Below, piece after piece: positions 1-8,716 of a stretch of 64,000 bases of DNA (position 1 is the stretch's first letter; every line of letters begins with the position of its first letter). The notes below the pieces were generated by a model. It had not been told where the DNA came from and ran no database searches. It saw nothing but the letters and a program-made list of their open reading frames with translations. The DNA lies in the NCBI GenBank assembly GCA_003994795.1, contig AP018269.1, positions 5,705,254 to 5,769,253 on the forward strand, written 5' to 3'. A program made the position numbers and the translations under genes. This DNA is from Cylindrospermum sp. NIES-4074 (GTDB lineage: Bacteria; Cyanobacteriota; Cyanobacteriia; Cyanobacteriales; Nostocaceae).

Positions 1-9
1 TCAATACAT

Positions 10-144
10 TTACTCCAGATCAGCTTCCTTCCATTGAGTTTTAGGAACAAAATTTTTAACTTTCTTTTTCAAGGAATTTCTTCCTACTTGATATCCAAAT
101 ACAAAGCCACCAAAAGCAATGCAAAAGATTATGAACAATTCCAT
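10..144 (-). CDS. Possible 44-aa single-pass membrane microprotein
   Basis: A short complete frame reads ATG to TAA on the minus strand. Residues 2 to 20 are hydrophobic (ELFIIFCIAFGGFVFGYQV), followed by a basic stretch (GRNSLKKKVKN) and a charged tail. That pattern is a one-pass membrane protein with a positive cytoplasmic flank. GGAG directly abuts the ATG, which is too close for an ideal ribosome site. I do not recognise a family, and a chance frame in AT-rich DNA is possible. Confidence 0.4.
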   Translation of the reverse strand: MELFIIFCIAFGGFVFGYQVGRNSLKKKVKNFVPKTQWKEADLE

Positions 145-501
145 CTCCGTAAATCCTCACTTTTTTTTACTTGAATAGAAAATAATTAAGATAGTTGGCT
201 CTTCGGTACTTTTTATGGAAAACCAGGTTCAAAATGGTTGAAAGCCTTATTTTGTAGAAATTTCATTCAAAATCATGGCATAATTCTTTATAACCCCTGC
301 CCCATAAGGGTTTTGTTAGAATCAATCCTCAATCACCATAAAAACAACGCAAGAGCCAGATAGTTGAAATCGATATTTACCATACCACAAAATATTGTTC
401 ATTTTTAATATGCTGATTTCTCGGATACCTGGTAAGTCGATGACACTTTTTATCAAGACACTATTTCACCACTTTGTCAATGCGTAATTTTTAAATATTA
501 A
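145..501. other. AT-rich intergenic DNA, no gene seen
   Basis: No coding frame, RNA gene or strong hairpin was recognised. The right edge (TTTTAAATATTAA) is one of the two sequences that look like target-site duplications of the neighbouring miniature element. Confidence 0.5.
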
Positions 502-629
502 CCCTTTCAAGGTGGTGTGATTAGGAACGAAGATTGGTTATTTCGACCTTCAAAAAACCCCAAATCTGAGCGGAGAACTCAGGATGATAGCACTGAAACA
601 ACGGATCTTCGTTGATCACCTTGAAAGGG
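502..629 (+). mobile_element. 128-bp miniature inverted-repeat element, copy 1
   Basis: The copy begins CCCTTTCAAGGTG and ends CACCTTGAAAGGG, and its arms also pair further in (AACGAAGAT near the left, ATCTTCGTT near the right), so it folds on itself. It encodes nothing. A second copy at 1447-1574 lies in inverted orientation with 125 of 128 identical bases. Size, terminal inverted repeats and lack of a gene fit a MITE. The parent transposase family is unknown; an 11 to 13 bp duplication would suit IS4-like enzymes, which is inference only. Confidence 0.85.
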
Positions 630-835
630 CTAGTTATCTGGATATACTCACATACCACAAACTACTAAGCTTTGTAACGAACCGCATAAGACCTAAAGGT
701 AATCCCTCTTTTGTTACTACGGGGAAAATATAATCAGGTAGAAACCGATAAACAGTGAGTAACTCTGATGGTTACACCGCGCAGACAGGCAGTAAACACA
801 GTTGCTTTCATAGATAACTATTGCCAACACTATTA

Positions 836-1366
836 TTAATTATTAGGGATCACTTGGTGAGATTCACTATTACCATCACCATTCTTATCAATTAATAATT
901 CTGAGTTATTGATCTTATATATAGTTTTTCCATATCGAGCAATATAAGTAACTTCATTTGGATCATAAGTAGCAGTTAATGGTGGACTAGTACTTCCTGT
1001 CTTCTTAAAAACACCTATGTAGTAAAACTGTTGTTCGTTATTCTTATCCTTGCAAATATAAACATTATAACTATCAGTATTAAAATAGATTTCTTTCAGA
1101 TATCCATTTGTATCGCAAGGATCTGAAGACTGCTCTTGCTCTTGTGAATCTGGCTTTTGTGATTGTGAAGACTGCTCTTGCTCTTGTGAATCTGGCTTTT
1201 GTGATTGTGAAGACTGCTCTTGCTCTTGTGATTGTGAAGATAAATTTGTAACAGATTGCTGTGAATTTGTGTCTAAAGGGATGAAAAAATACATCACACA
1301 AACAACACATAATCCATATAAAGAAGCAAAAATGGAAGCTTGTGTCCAGTTTCCCACAATTAACAC
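836..1366 (-). CDS. Membrane-anchored Ser/Gln-rich repeat protein, unknown function
   Basis: 176 aa. Residues 10 to 31 form one hydrophobic segment (ASIFASLYGLCVVCVMYFFI) that could be a signal anchor. Residues 35 to 85 are a low-complexity Ser/Gln/Glu linker made of a 14-residue unit (SQSQKPDSQEQEQS) encoded by a 42-bp tandem repeat. The rest, about 90 aa, is a soluble domain rich in Tyr, Asn and Asp, with DKNGDGNSE resembling a calcium-binding loop. I do not recognise the family. The gene sits alone between two inverted 128-bp elements, and its copy number of 14-residue units is likely to vary between strains. Confidence 0.7.
   Translation of the reverse strand: MLIVGNWTQASIFASLYGLCVVCVMYFFIPLDTNSQQSVTNLSSQSQEQEQSSQSQKPDSQEQEQSSQSQKPDSQEQEQSSDPCDTNGYLKEIYFNTDSYNVYICKDKNNEQQFYYIGVFKKTGSTSPPLTATYDPNEVTYIARYGKTIYKINNSELLIDKNGDGNSESHQVIPNN
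1125..1231. repeat. 42-bp tandem repeat inside the Ser/Gln-rich gene
   Basis: The unit starting GAAGACTGCTCTTGCTC begins at 1125, 1167 and 1209, with the third copy shortened. The period of 42 bp equals 14 codons, so unit gain or loss keeps the frame. Confidence 0.9.
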
Positions 1367-1446
1367 CGTAAAAACGTCAACACAAATTATGATGCATATT
1401 GGGATATATAAAATGAATTTTAGACAAAATTAATATTTAAAACTAG

Positions 1447-1574
1447 CCCTTTCAAGGTGATCAACGAAGATCCGTTGTTTCAGTGTTATCATCCTGAGTT
1501 CTCCGCTCAGATTTGGGGTTTTTTGAAGGTCGAAATAACCAATCTTCGTTCCAAATTACACCACCTTGAAAGGG
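1447..1574 (-). mobile_element. 128-bp miniature inverted-repeat element, copy 2
   Basis: Reverse-complement partner of the element at 502-629, differing at three positions. Its outer right flank (ATCCAGATAACT) is the reverse complement of the sequence just right of copy 1, and its inner left flank (TTAATATTTAAAA) is the reverse complement of the sequence just left of copy 1. This arrangement is expected if each copy had its own target-site duplication and the DNA between them was later inverted. Confidence 0.85.
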
Positions 1575-1653
1575 CTAATCCAGATAACTTAGCATCCCAG
1601 CTATCTGAAATTTGGATGTCATATTATGTCCGGTTAAATAGTTATAATTAAAT

Positions 1654-1863
1654 GTAGGTTGGGGAGCCAGTGCGTTGGGGAGACAGCGCCGTGGTGAGGC
1701 AGCGCGGTCTTGGGGGTTTCCCCCATGAGCGACTGCCGAAAGGGTTTCCCGACTTGAGGCGACTGTCGTCGGCTCTGCCGACTTAAAGCAACTGGCGTTT
1801 GAGGGACGAAGCCCAACACAACCTGTATGAATGTTGGGTTCTCACACGGTAAGCCCAACCTAC
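1654..1863. repeat. Non-coding interspersed repeat with 10-bp terminal inverted repeats
   Basis: About 210 bp bounded by GTAGGTTGGG and CCCAACCTAC. The interior is GC-rich and full of small palindromes (GGGGGTTTCCCCC, GACTGCCGAAAGGG, GGCGACTGTCG). Sequences of this style are common as dispersed non-coding repeats in Nostocales genomes. The open frames running across it carry no protein-like composition. Confidence 0.65.
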
Positions 1864-1931
1864 TAATAAAAGTTTTATGCTAACTAATTATCCGGACATG
1901 ATATCATATGCTAAATAAATTTTTTGAAAAA

Positions 1932-2003
1932 GCGGGCGATGGGACTCGAACCCACGACATTCTGCATGGGAAGCAGACATTCTACCAACTGAATTACACC
2001 CGC
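1932..2003 (-). tRNA. tRNA-Gly (anticodon CCC)
   Basis: On the minus strand a full cloverleaf folds: acceptor GCGGGTG pairing with CGCCCGC, D arm, anticodon stem TCTGC/GCAGA with loop TTCCCAT (anticodon CCC, reading GGG), and a T arm with GGTTCGAACCC. 72 nt; CCA is not encoded. It lies downstream of the RND efflux gene on the same strand. Confidence 0.93.
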
Positions 2004-2010
2004 GAGGCGC

Positions 2011-2033
2011 TGTTAGCTCAGTTAAGGCTAACA
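2011..2033 (-). terminator. Possible weak terminator after the efflux operon
   Basis: A 7-bp stem (TGTTAGC/GCTAACA) sits between the end of the RND gene and tRNA-Gly. There is no clear U-run after it on the minus strand, so termination is only a guess. Confidence 0.25.
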
Positions 2034-2045
2034 AGCATTATATCA

Positions 2046-5000
2046 TTATTTGCTAATTGTGGAAACAGGTTTTTCGCCCTTCGGGGGCAGACTGATTACT
2101 TCTGGCTCAACAGCTGGGGGACGAGGACGCTTTTTGCCAAAACCATCACGGAATATCCCCACAATCCAATCTTGGAAGTTGTCAATATAGCTAAATATCA
2201 CAGGCACAACCACCAGGGTTAACAGCGTCGAGGTTGTGAAACCGCCCATAATGGCGATTCCCATTGGTTGACGGACTTCTGAACCGACACCAATTCCCAA
2301 GGCTAGGGGTAAGATCCCCACAATCGTAGCCAGAGAAGTCATCATGATCGGGCGCAATCGGGAAACGCCGGCTTCTATGAGTGCTTCTCGTTGGGTTTTC
2401 CCTTCCTGCATATTGATGATCGTATAGTCCACCAAAAGAATAGAGTTTTTGGTGACAATCCCCAACAGCAACACGATCCCGATCATGGCATAGATTCCCA
2501 ATGGTTTTTGCATCACCATCAAGGCTACTAATGCGCCACCTAAAGAAAAGGGTAACGCCGCCATAATCGACAAGGGATGGAGAAAGTTGTTGTAGAGCAA
2601 AACAAGAATTGCATAGATACACATCAGGGCTAGGGCTAAAGCACCACCAAAGCGACTGAAAATGTCTTGCATAATTTTGGCACTACCAGAAGATTGCTGT
2701 GCTACTCCTGGGGGTAGGTTTTGCATCACCGGGAGTTTGTTGACTGTTTGCACCGCTTCACCCAAGGAAATTCCTTGTAAGTTAGCTTCTACAGCCACTT
2801 GACGGGCGCGGTCATAACGGTTAATTGTTGCTGGGCCACTACCAAAGCGGATATCTGCCACCGCCATCAAAGGCACTAAGTTACCGTTATTACCGGGGAC
2901 TTGGAGATTTTTGATGGTGTTGATGTCTGCACGGGCTGTGGGGTTGATTTGGACGCGAATGGGGATTTGGCGATCGCTTAAATTGTATTTAGCTAAGTTG
3001 GCTTCGTTGTCGCCGATGGTAGCCAGGGAGGCTGTTTGGGCTATGGATCTGACTGTCACCCCCAAATCTGCTGCCCGTTGGGGATTGGGAATAACTAAGA
3101 TTTCTGGTTTTACCAGACTTGCAGTTGAGGCAACTTCCACCATGCCGGGTACGCCTCGCATTTGCTTTTCTAATCCATCTGCTGCTTGACTTAAGGCTTC
3201 AGGATTTTCACTTCTGAGGACTATGGATAACTCCTTGTTGGTACCACCTGGCCCCTGACTTTGAAAACTGATTCTCGCTCCTGGTATTTCTTGAAACTTG
3301 GGACGCAGTTTTTGCTCAAACTGTTGTTGGGATACTTTCCGTTCTTCTTTGGGTTTGAGAGTAATGGCCAAGGTAGCAGAATTAATATTTTCTGTAGCTA
3401 GCACCCCGACAACAACCGGATCTTCCTGAATGGTATTGGTTAACTGTGTAACTACCTTGTTCACATCCTCCAAGGTGGAACCGGGGGGTAATTCCACAGA
3501 AACGTTAGAAGTTCCAAAGTCACCAGCATCAACGAACCCCTTGGGAATCGAGGGTATAAGCATCACACTACCAATAAAGAAAGCAAATGCGATCGCTATT
3601 GTGGTTAATCTATGGCGTAATGCCCATTGCAGCAGGTATTTATAAGGTAGAAATCCCTGTGGCTTGTGAGTGTTGTGTGTTGTCTGCTTTGTACTGCCGG
3701 GAAGTGTAAATTTGAGTTTGAAAAAACGAATAACTTTAGGCTTTTTCGACTTCTGGGTGGTTTCCTTATCCTTCATCAGATAAGCCCCCATCATCGGTGT
3801 TACCATCCGGGCGACAAAAGTTGAAAAAATTGTGGAAACGGCAACAGTCACGCCAAACGGTTGGAAAAATTGCCCCGGAATGCCACCCATAAAGGCAACA
3901 GGCAAAAACACGGCGATAATTGTGGATGAAGAAGCAATCACGGCTAATCCCACTTCGTCAGAAGAGTCAAAAGCCGCTTCCCAAGCTGATTTACCCATAG
4001 CCATGTGCCGTTCCATGTTTTCAATTTCCACGACGGCATCATCCACCAAGTTACCTACTGCCAGTGCTAATGCTAACAAGGTCATGTTATTGAGGGTATA
4101 ACCAAGCGCTTGTTGTACAGCAAAGGTGGGAATCATCGATAAAGGTAAGGCGACGGCGGTAATTAATGTAGCTCGCCAGTCCCGTAAAAATAACATAATC
4201 ACGATTACCGCCAACACCGAAGCTTGAATCAATTCATCCATCGTGCTTTGATAAGATTGACGGACTACATCGGCTCTAGTAAAAATTAAATCCAGCTTCA
4301 CATCTGGGGGGAGTGTTTTTTCCAGTTCCTTAACTGCTGCTTTGATTCCTTCTTCGACACTTACCAAGACGCTGCCAGTGCTGCGTAATACTTGGAAAGC
4401 TACCACAGGTTTGTTATTCAAACGGGCAGCTTGTCGGATGTCTCCATATTTATCCTCTACAGTTCCCAAACTCGATAAGGGTGTAGAACCACCTTGGGGT
4501 AAGAGGATTTCATAGGTTTGTAAAACCTCTATACTGGGGGCACTACCTAAAGTGCGGATGGTTTGTTCACTACCCCCAACTTCAGCACGTCCCCCTGGTA
4601 AGTTAATGTTCAGGTTGCGGATTTGGTCGTTGACTTGGGTGGCGGTAATGCCTAAAGATTGTAAGCGCTCTGGATCTAGATTAATGCGGATTTCCCGATC
4701 TACCCCACCCACACGCTGAATTTGGGCTACACCCTTAACGGCTAATAAGGCACGGCTGATGGTTTGGTCTACGAGGTTGCTTAATTCTTCTACAGAACGC
4801 TGATCAGATTTGACTGCGTAGGTAATGACTGGGCCGCCGGCAAATTCTTGGCGTTGGATAATTGGTTCGTTGATTTCTTGGGGCAGGTTTTGGCGAATTT
4901 GCGAAACAGCGTTGCGGACATCATTAGTGGCGCGATCGCTATCGGTGCCTAAAAGAAAGTTGATGATTGTCGTCGAATTGCCATCTGTCACCGTAGAAAT

Positions 5001-5246
5001 CATGTTGTCGATGTTGCCCAACCCAGCGACGGCATCCTCTACTTTTTTTGTGACTTGAGACTCAAGTTCTGCTGGCCCTGCTCCCGGTTGCGTCACCGTC
5101 ACTGTCACGGTTGGTACGTCAATATTCGGATTGATATCAATCCCCAAAGTTGTAAAAGAGACCCAACCAACTACCGTCAAAATTAAAAATAAAACTATTG
5201 TGGGAACAGGTTTCTTAATCGACCAAGCTGAGATATTGAAGGACAT
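2046..5246 (-). CDS. RND-family (HAE1/AcrB-type) efflux pump inner-membrane subunit
   Basis: 1066 aa, the usual size for a hydrophobe/amphiphile RND transporter. TM1 is at residues 12 to 33, followed by a large periplasmic loop. A run of helices contains NLVDDAVVEIENMERH near residue 400; the Asp pair in it is the proton-relay motif of TM4. The second half repeats the layout, with a GIVTKNSILLVDY segment in TM10/11. The pump would drive substrate export using the proton gradient, in a tripartite complex with the adaptor encoded 31 bp upstream and an outer-membrane TolC-like partner not in this window. The substrate (drug, metal or lipid) cannot be told from the sequence, though the DD signature favours HAE over heavy-metal types. 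Confidence 0.93.
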   Translation of the reverse strand: MSFNISAWSIKKPVPTIVLFLILTVVGWVSFTTLGIDINPNIDVPTVTVTVTQPGAGPAELESQVTKKVEDAVAGLGNIDNMISTVTDGNSTTIINFLLGTDSDRATNDVRNAVSQIRQNLPQEINEPIIQRQEFAGGPVITYAVKSDQRSVEELSNLVDQTISRALLAVKGVAQIQRVGGVDREIRINLDPERLQSLGITATQVNDQIRNLNINLPGGRAEVGGSEQTIRTLGSAPSIEVLQTYEILLPQGGSTPLSSLGTVEDKYGDIRQAARLNNKPVVAFQVLRSTGSVLVSVEEGIKAAVKELEKTLPPDVKLDLIFTRADVVRQSYQSTMDELIQASVLAVIVIMLFLRDWRATLITAVALPLSMIPTFAVQQALGYTLNNMTLLALALAVGNLVDDAVVEIENMERHMAMGKSAWEAAFDSSDEVGLAVIASSSTIIAVFLPVAFMGGIPGQFFQPFGVTVAVSTIFSTFVARMVTPMMGAYLMKDKETTQKSKKPKVIRFFKLKFTLPGSTKQTTHNTHKPQGFLPYKYLLQWALRHRLTTIAIAFAFFIGSVMLIPSIPKGFVDAGDFGTSNVSVELPPGSTLEDVNKVVTQLTNTIQEDPVVVGVLATENINSATLAITLKPKEERKVSQQQFEQKLRPKFQEIPGARISFQSQGPGGTNKELSIVLRSENPEALSQAADGLEKQMRGVPGMVEVASTASLVKPEILVIPNPQRAADLGVTVRSIAQTASLATIGDNEANLAKYNLSDRQIPIRVQINPTARADINTIKNLQVPGNNGNLVPLMAVADIRFGSGPATINRYDRARQVAVEANLQGISLGEAVQTVNKLPVMQNLPPGVAQQSSGSAKIMQDIFSRFGGALALALMCIYAILVLLYNNFLHPLSIMAALPFSLGGALVALMVMQKPLGIYAMIGIVLLLGIVTKNSILLVDYTIINMQEGKTQREALIEAGVSRLRPIMMTSLATIVGILPLALGIGVGSEVRQPMGIAIMGGFTTSTLLTLVVVPVIFSYIDNFQDWIVGIFRDGFGKKRPRPPAVEPEVISLPPKGEKPVSTISK

Positions 5247-5277
5247 CGCAGGATTTTAAATTGATTGTGTTCGGAAA

Positions 5278-6771
5278 TTATTGATTTACTACGCGGACGC
5301 GATCGCTATCTTTGAGATAACCAGCACCGTCAACTACGACGCGATCGCCTAGTTGCAACCCACTCTTAATTTCCACTTGGTCGCTATTAATACGTTCTCC
5401 TACCTCTACTTTCTGGGCGCGAACTTCTCTTACTTCTACGTTGGGGTCGGGGTCTAAGTCTTCACCCGACTGGGTGAATACAATTACGCTGCCATCTGCT
5501 TGAGATTGCACAGCTTTCTGCGGTACTGCCATCCCCATCGTTGTCTGAGTAGTAATTTCCGCGCTGGCAAACATCCCTGGTTTCAACAAATTTGTGGCAG
5601 GCAAGTCAATTTTCACAATTACCTTGCGACTTTGATTGTTTACCAGTGGTTCAATATCTCTGACTCGTCCTTGCAACCGCACCCGATTATCTAGCTTTGA
5701 GGTAATTTCCACACCGGCACCGACTTTCACCTGTGATAGTTGAATATCGGGGACTTCTGCCTGAAGTTCCAATTTCCCATTTTGGATAATCGAAAACAGC
5801 TTTTGCGTACCACCAACCACATTACCCACCTGGGTTTGGGGCGGTACTCCTGTCACATCCCCCACTCTGGCCAACTTCTCAGCAATAATGCCGGCAACTG
5901 GGGCACGAACTATGGTTTGGGCTAACTGTGCTTGCAGTTGTTCCACCTTAGCTGCACTGTTACGCACATCAGCTTTGGATTTATTCACAACGGCTTGAGC
6001 ATTACCAATATTCGCTTGTCCGCTACCCACATTCGCTTGAGCGCTGCGGATATTTTCTTCCCCTAAACGCACAGACTCGATGGCAGATTTCACCGTATAG
6101 GAGCGAGTATCTAGTTCTTGCTGACTAATGGCCCCAGACCTGGCCAGTTGTTGATAGCGCTGAAAATTCTTTTGTGCTTCTTCTAGCTTGGCTTGAGCTT
6201 GAGCTAAATCGGCTCTTCTTTGCTGGACGACCGCCACATTTGCAGCGGCTAGTGCCCGCTTTGATTCTACATCTGCTTGCCTAGATGTCACATCCGCTTG
6301 TTTGGAATCGACATCAGCTTTAGCTTGGCTAATTTGGGTTTGCAGGACAGAATCATCCAAAACTGCCAAGACTTGACCTTTTTCTACAAAGCTGCCCTCT
6401 CTTACGTCATCGGGAATTCTTTTGATTTGTAAGCCGTTGGTTTGCGGCAAAACTGGAATCAAATCACGGGCTGCTACAGTACCTGTAGTATTGAGCGTCA
6501 GGGACACACGGGCAGTTTCTACCGGTGCCACAGTCACTGTCAATGCTGAGGTGGGCTTTTGAGCCGCTTTATTTGCTGCTACGCTTTGTTGATTAGCTGA
6601 ACGATTATTTAGTATGGTACCGCCAATAAATGCGATCGCTATCCCCAACCCAGTTCCTAAAAACAACGGTGTCAACCAGGAGCGGTTTGTCTGCTGATTT
6701 TCTTTTTCTTGCAAGCTGGCATCTTCGGCCGTCATCGGTTCTGCCACCTCTGAAAACTTTTCGTCACCCAT
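5278..6771 (-). CDS. RND efflux periplasmic adaptor (HlyD/MFP family)
   Basis: About 497 aa. A membrane anchor near residues 35 to 55 (LFLGTGLGIAIAFIGGTIL) follows a charged cytoplasmic start. Two half-lipoyl segments (ending VEKGQVLAVLD and starting TIVRAPVAGIIAE) flank a long Ala/Gln-rich coiled coil at about 130 to 280, followed by beta-barrel and membrane-proximal domains. The protein would bridge the inner-membrane pump to the outer-membrane channel. Start choice: two in-frame ATGs lie two codons apart. The second (MGDEKF) has GGAGGT six bases before it, while the first (at 6777) overlaps that site, so I prefer the second. First gene of a two-gene operon. Confidence 0.9.
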   Translation of the reverse strand: MGDEKFSEVAEPMTAEDASLQEKENQQTNRSWLTPLFLGTGLGIAIAFIGGTILNNRSANQQSVAANKAAQKPTSALTVTVAPVETARVSLTLNTTGTVAARDLIPVLPQTNGLQIKRIPDDVREGSFVEKGQVLAVLDDSVLQTQISQAKADVDSKQADVTSRQADVESKRALAAANVAVVQQRRADLAQAQAKLEEAQKNFQRYQQLARSGAISQQELDTRSYTVKSAIESVRLGEENIRSAQANVGSGQANIGNAQAVVNKSKADVRNSAAKVEQLQAQLAQTIVRAPVAGIIAEKLARVGDVTGVPPQTQVGNVVGGTQKLFSIIQNGKLELQAEVPDIQLSQVKVGAGVEITSKLDNRVRLQGRVRDIEPLVNNQSRKVIVKIDLPATNLLKPGMFASAEITTQTTMGMAVPQKAVQSQADGSVIVFTQSGEDLDPDPNVEVREVRAQKVEVGERINSDQVEIKSGLQLGDRVVVDGAGYLKDSDRVRVVNQ

Positions 6772-6777
6772 CCTCAT

Positions 6778-7732
6778 ACCTCCAGTTCCTCTTGTTTGAC
6801 CACTGTTGATATTTTCTTAAGAAAGTTTTAAGTTTATTACCGTATATTAACTATGACGCATTTTATTATCTAATGAGCCTTATAACCGCAAGTTATAGCC
6901 TGAATATTAGTAACCATGTTACTAAACCAGAAAAATAGGTCTGTAAATATACTTAATTAAAGGCTTTGACGAAGTTTTCATTTCCCCAACTCCTTTACTT
7001 CATTTACTAGTATTTTGTCAAGTGAAATTAGCAGGGAGAACAGAGAGCCTATTGTGCCCTAATTTCTCCTTGCTCTCCCCCACCCATCATTTCTGGGTTG
7101 ATAGACCATTAGTGCAGCGGGGCAGGAATAACTATCCAGTTGAAAAAGGTGGAAAAGCCGATGAAACAATCTTTCTTTCCTTGTGCACAGGACTTACGCA
7201 AGAACTCTCTCAAACCCTTCTTCCTTTGCGTATGAGTGCGTCCTTTGCGGTTAGTTTCTTCAGGATGAAAGCGTAAATCCTTGTGCATCCTGACTGACGA
7301 ATTGCACTAGTACTCTGTCAAGGCAACGAAAGCTGGGTGAATAAGTTCGTAGTCAGGACTTTAGTCTTTAGCTTGAGGGCTGAAGCCCTCACTACAAACT
7401 CCGCAAAGTTTGTTTGGTGAACTACTAGGAGATAGATATAAAAAATAGATGAAGATAAAATACATTTATCTCTAGAGAGTTAAAAAGACTCATGTCTCCT
7501 GATATACTAATCTCCTAATTTATGCCCTACCTGAAGACTCCTCAAAGTTTCTCCAATTATTCATCCACCAGTTGCTTAACTGCGATTCTGAATTGTGCCT
7601 CCTAATTTTGGATTTTTTTTGATCACCTAAGCCGCTAAGGAAAAGTCTGTATTGTTGTTTGTAACTTCCTGCCAAGCTCACCCTAATCAAAAAAATTTTG
7701 AAGACAAATTAATATCTACCTGAGTATCTAGT
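6778..7732. other. 950-bp intergenic region with degenerate dispersed repeats
   Basis: No convincing gene. It contains a repeat starting CAGGACTTACGCAAGAACTC (7188 to about 7258) that recurs in reverse at 10029-10121, and a palindromic stretch around 7350-7410 (GGACTTTAGTC...GGGCTGAAGCCCTC) of a type often dispersed in Nostoc. Promoters for the divergent efflux operon and the HD gene must lie here, but none stands out. Confidence 0.5.
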
Positions 7733-8608
7733 ATGTTCAATGCCACAGAAATTTTAATTGATGCTTTTGTAAACCAAATTCGAGAAGGTTATAGTCGGAC
7801 TTACGGTTGTTTAAAAACCGATTACCAAGATATTATCGCTTGGGCTGGCAGCATGGCTTTAGAAAACATTGCCAATAGTGATGCCCTATATCATAACGTG
7901 GAACACTCAGTCCTGGTAACTCTTGTAGGACAAGAAGTTTTACGTGGTAAACACATCCGTGAAGGAGGAGTTTCTAGTGAAGACTGGTTGCACTTTATCA
8001 TCTCCTTGGTATGTCATGATATTGGTTATGTGAAAGGTGTTTGCCGACAAGACAAAGAAACAGAAGGTTTTTATGCTACTGGTCAAAATGGCAGAATGAT
8101 TTCTCTGCCTGCGGGTGCTTCTGATGCCAGTCTGACACCGTATCATGTAGATAGGGCAAAGCTATTTATTAATGAGCGTTTTGGTGGTCATAAATTAATA
8201 GATGCCGAAGTGATTAAGAGCAATATTGAATTAACTCGATTTCCCGTCCCCACCGCTGATGATCATCAAGAAACCAACAGCTTTGCTGGCTTAGTGCGTG
8301 CAGCAGATTTGATTGGTCAATTAAGTGATCCGCGTTACTTGAAAAAAATTACTTCTTTATTTTATGAGTTTGAAGAAACTGGAATCAATAAAGTTTTAGG
8401 ATATCAAAATCCTGCTGATTTACGCAAGAACTACGCTAAGTTTTACTGGCATGGAGTCTATCCCTATATTAAAGATGGCTTGCGTTACTTGTCTTTAACA
8501 CAGCAGGGAAAACAAATTTTGGCTAACCTCTACTCAAATGTATTTGTTGTAGAGCATGAAGAACAACACGAAGAACTGCGCTATTTAGTTGAACAATTAC
8601 ATGCTTAG
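7733..8608 (+). CDS. HD-domain metal-dependent phosphohydrolase
   Basis: 291 aa. The HD superfamily ligands are visible: H54 and H58 in ALYHNVEHSV, the H95-D96 doublet in LVCHDIGYV, and a late Asp (D192) in VRAADLIGQLSD. YHNxxHSxxV resembles the metal site of cyclic-nucleotide phosphodiesterases more than that of HD-GYP proteins, so hydrolysis of a phosphoester such as a nucleotide is likely. The substrate is not known. No sensory domain is attached. The next gene (a permease) starts 108 bp downstream beyond a spacer of short tandem repeats, so co-transcription is uncertain. Confidence 0.8.
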   Translation: MFNATEILIDAFVNQIREGYSRTYGCLKTDYQDIIAWAGSMALENIANSDALYHNVEHSVLVTLVGQEVLRGKHIREGGVSSEDWLHFIISLVCHDIGYVKGVCRQDKETEGFYATGQNGRMISLPAGASDASLTPYHVDRAKLFINERFGGHKLIDAEVIKSNIELTRFPVPTADDHQETNSFAGLVRAADLIGQLSDPRYLKKITSLFYEFEETGINKVLGYQNPADLRKNYAKFYWHGVYPYIKDGLRYLSLTQQGKQILANLYSNVFVVEHEEQHEELRYLVEQLHA

Positions 8609-8609
8609 T

Positions 8610-8680
8610 CATTGGTCAGGAGTGCTGAGTGCTGAGTGCTGACTGCTGAGTGGGGAGTGTTGAGTGTTGACTTGTTAATC
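8610..8680. repeat. Short tandem heptamer repeats (GAGTGCT type)
   Basis: Spacer with iterated GAGTGCT and close variants between the HD gene and the permease gene. This is the STRR class typical of heterocystous cyanobacteria. Confidence 0.75.
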
Positions 8681-8716
8681 TTGTAATGAATAACCTTTGA
8701 CTTTTAACTCAAAATT

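Noticed and set aside
1457-1651. Plus-strand 64-aa open frame
   Set aside because: Most of it runs through the 128-bp miniature element, whose folding explains the sequence; no protein-like conservation or ribosome site.
1634-1858. Minus-strand 74-aa open frame
   Set aside because: Lies wholly in the GC-rich palindromic repeat; Pro/Arg/Ser-rich translation is of the type made by repeats.
1908-2222. Plus-strand 104-aa open frame
   Set aside because: Crosses the tRNA-Gly gene and the end of the RND gene on the other strand.
7022-7276. Plus-strand 84-aa open frame
   Set aside because: Covers a dispersed non-coding repeat (7188 onward); no family or ribosome site.
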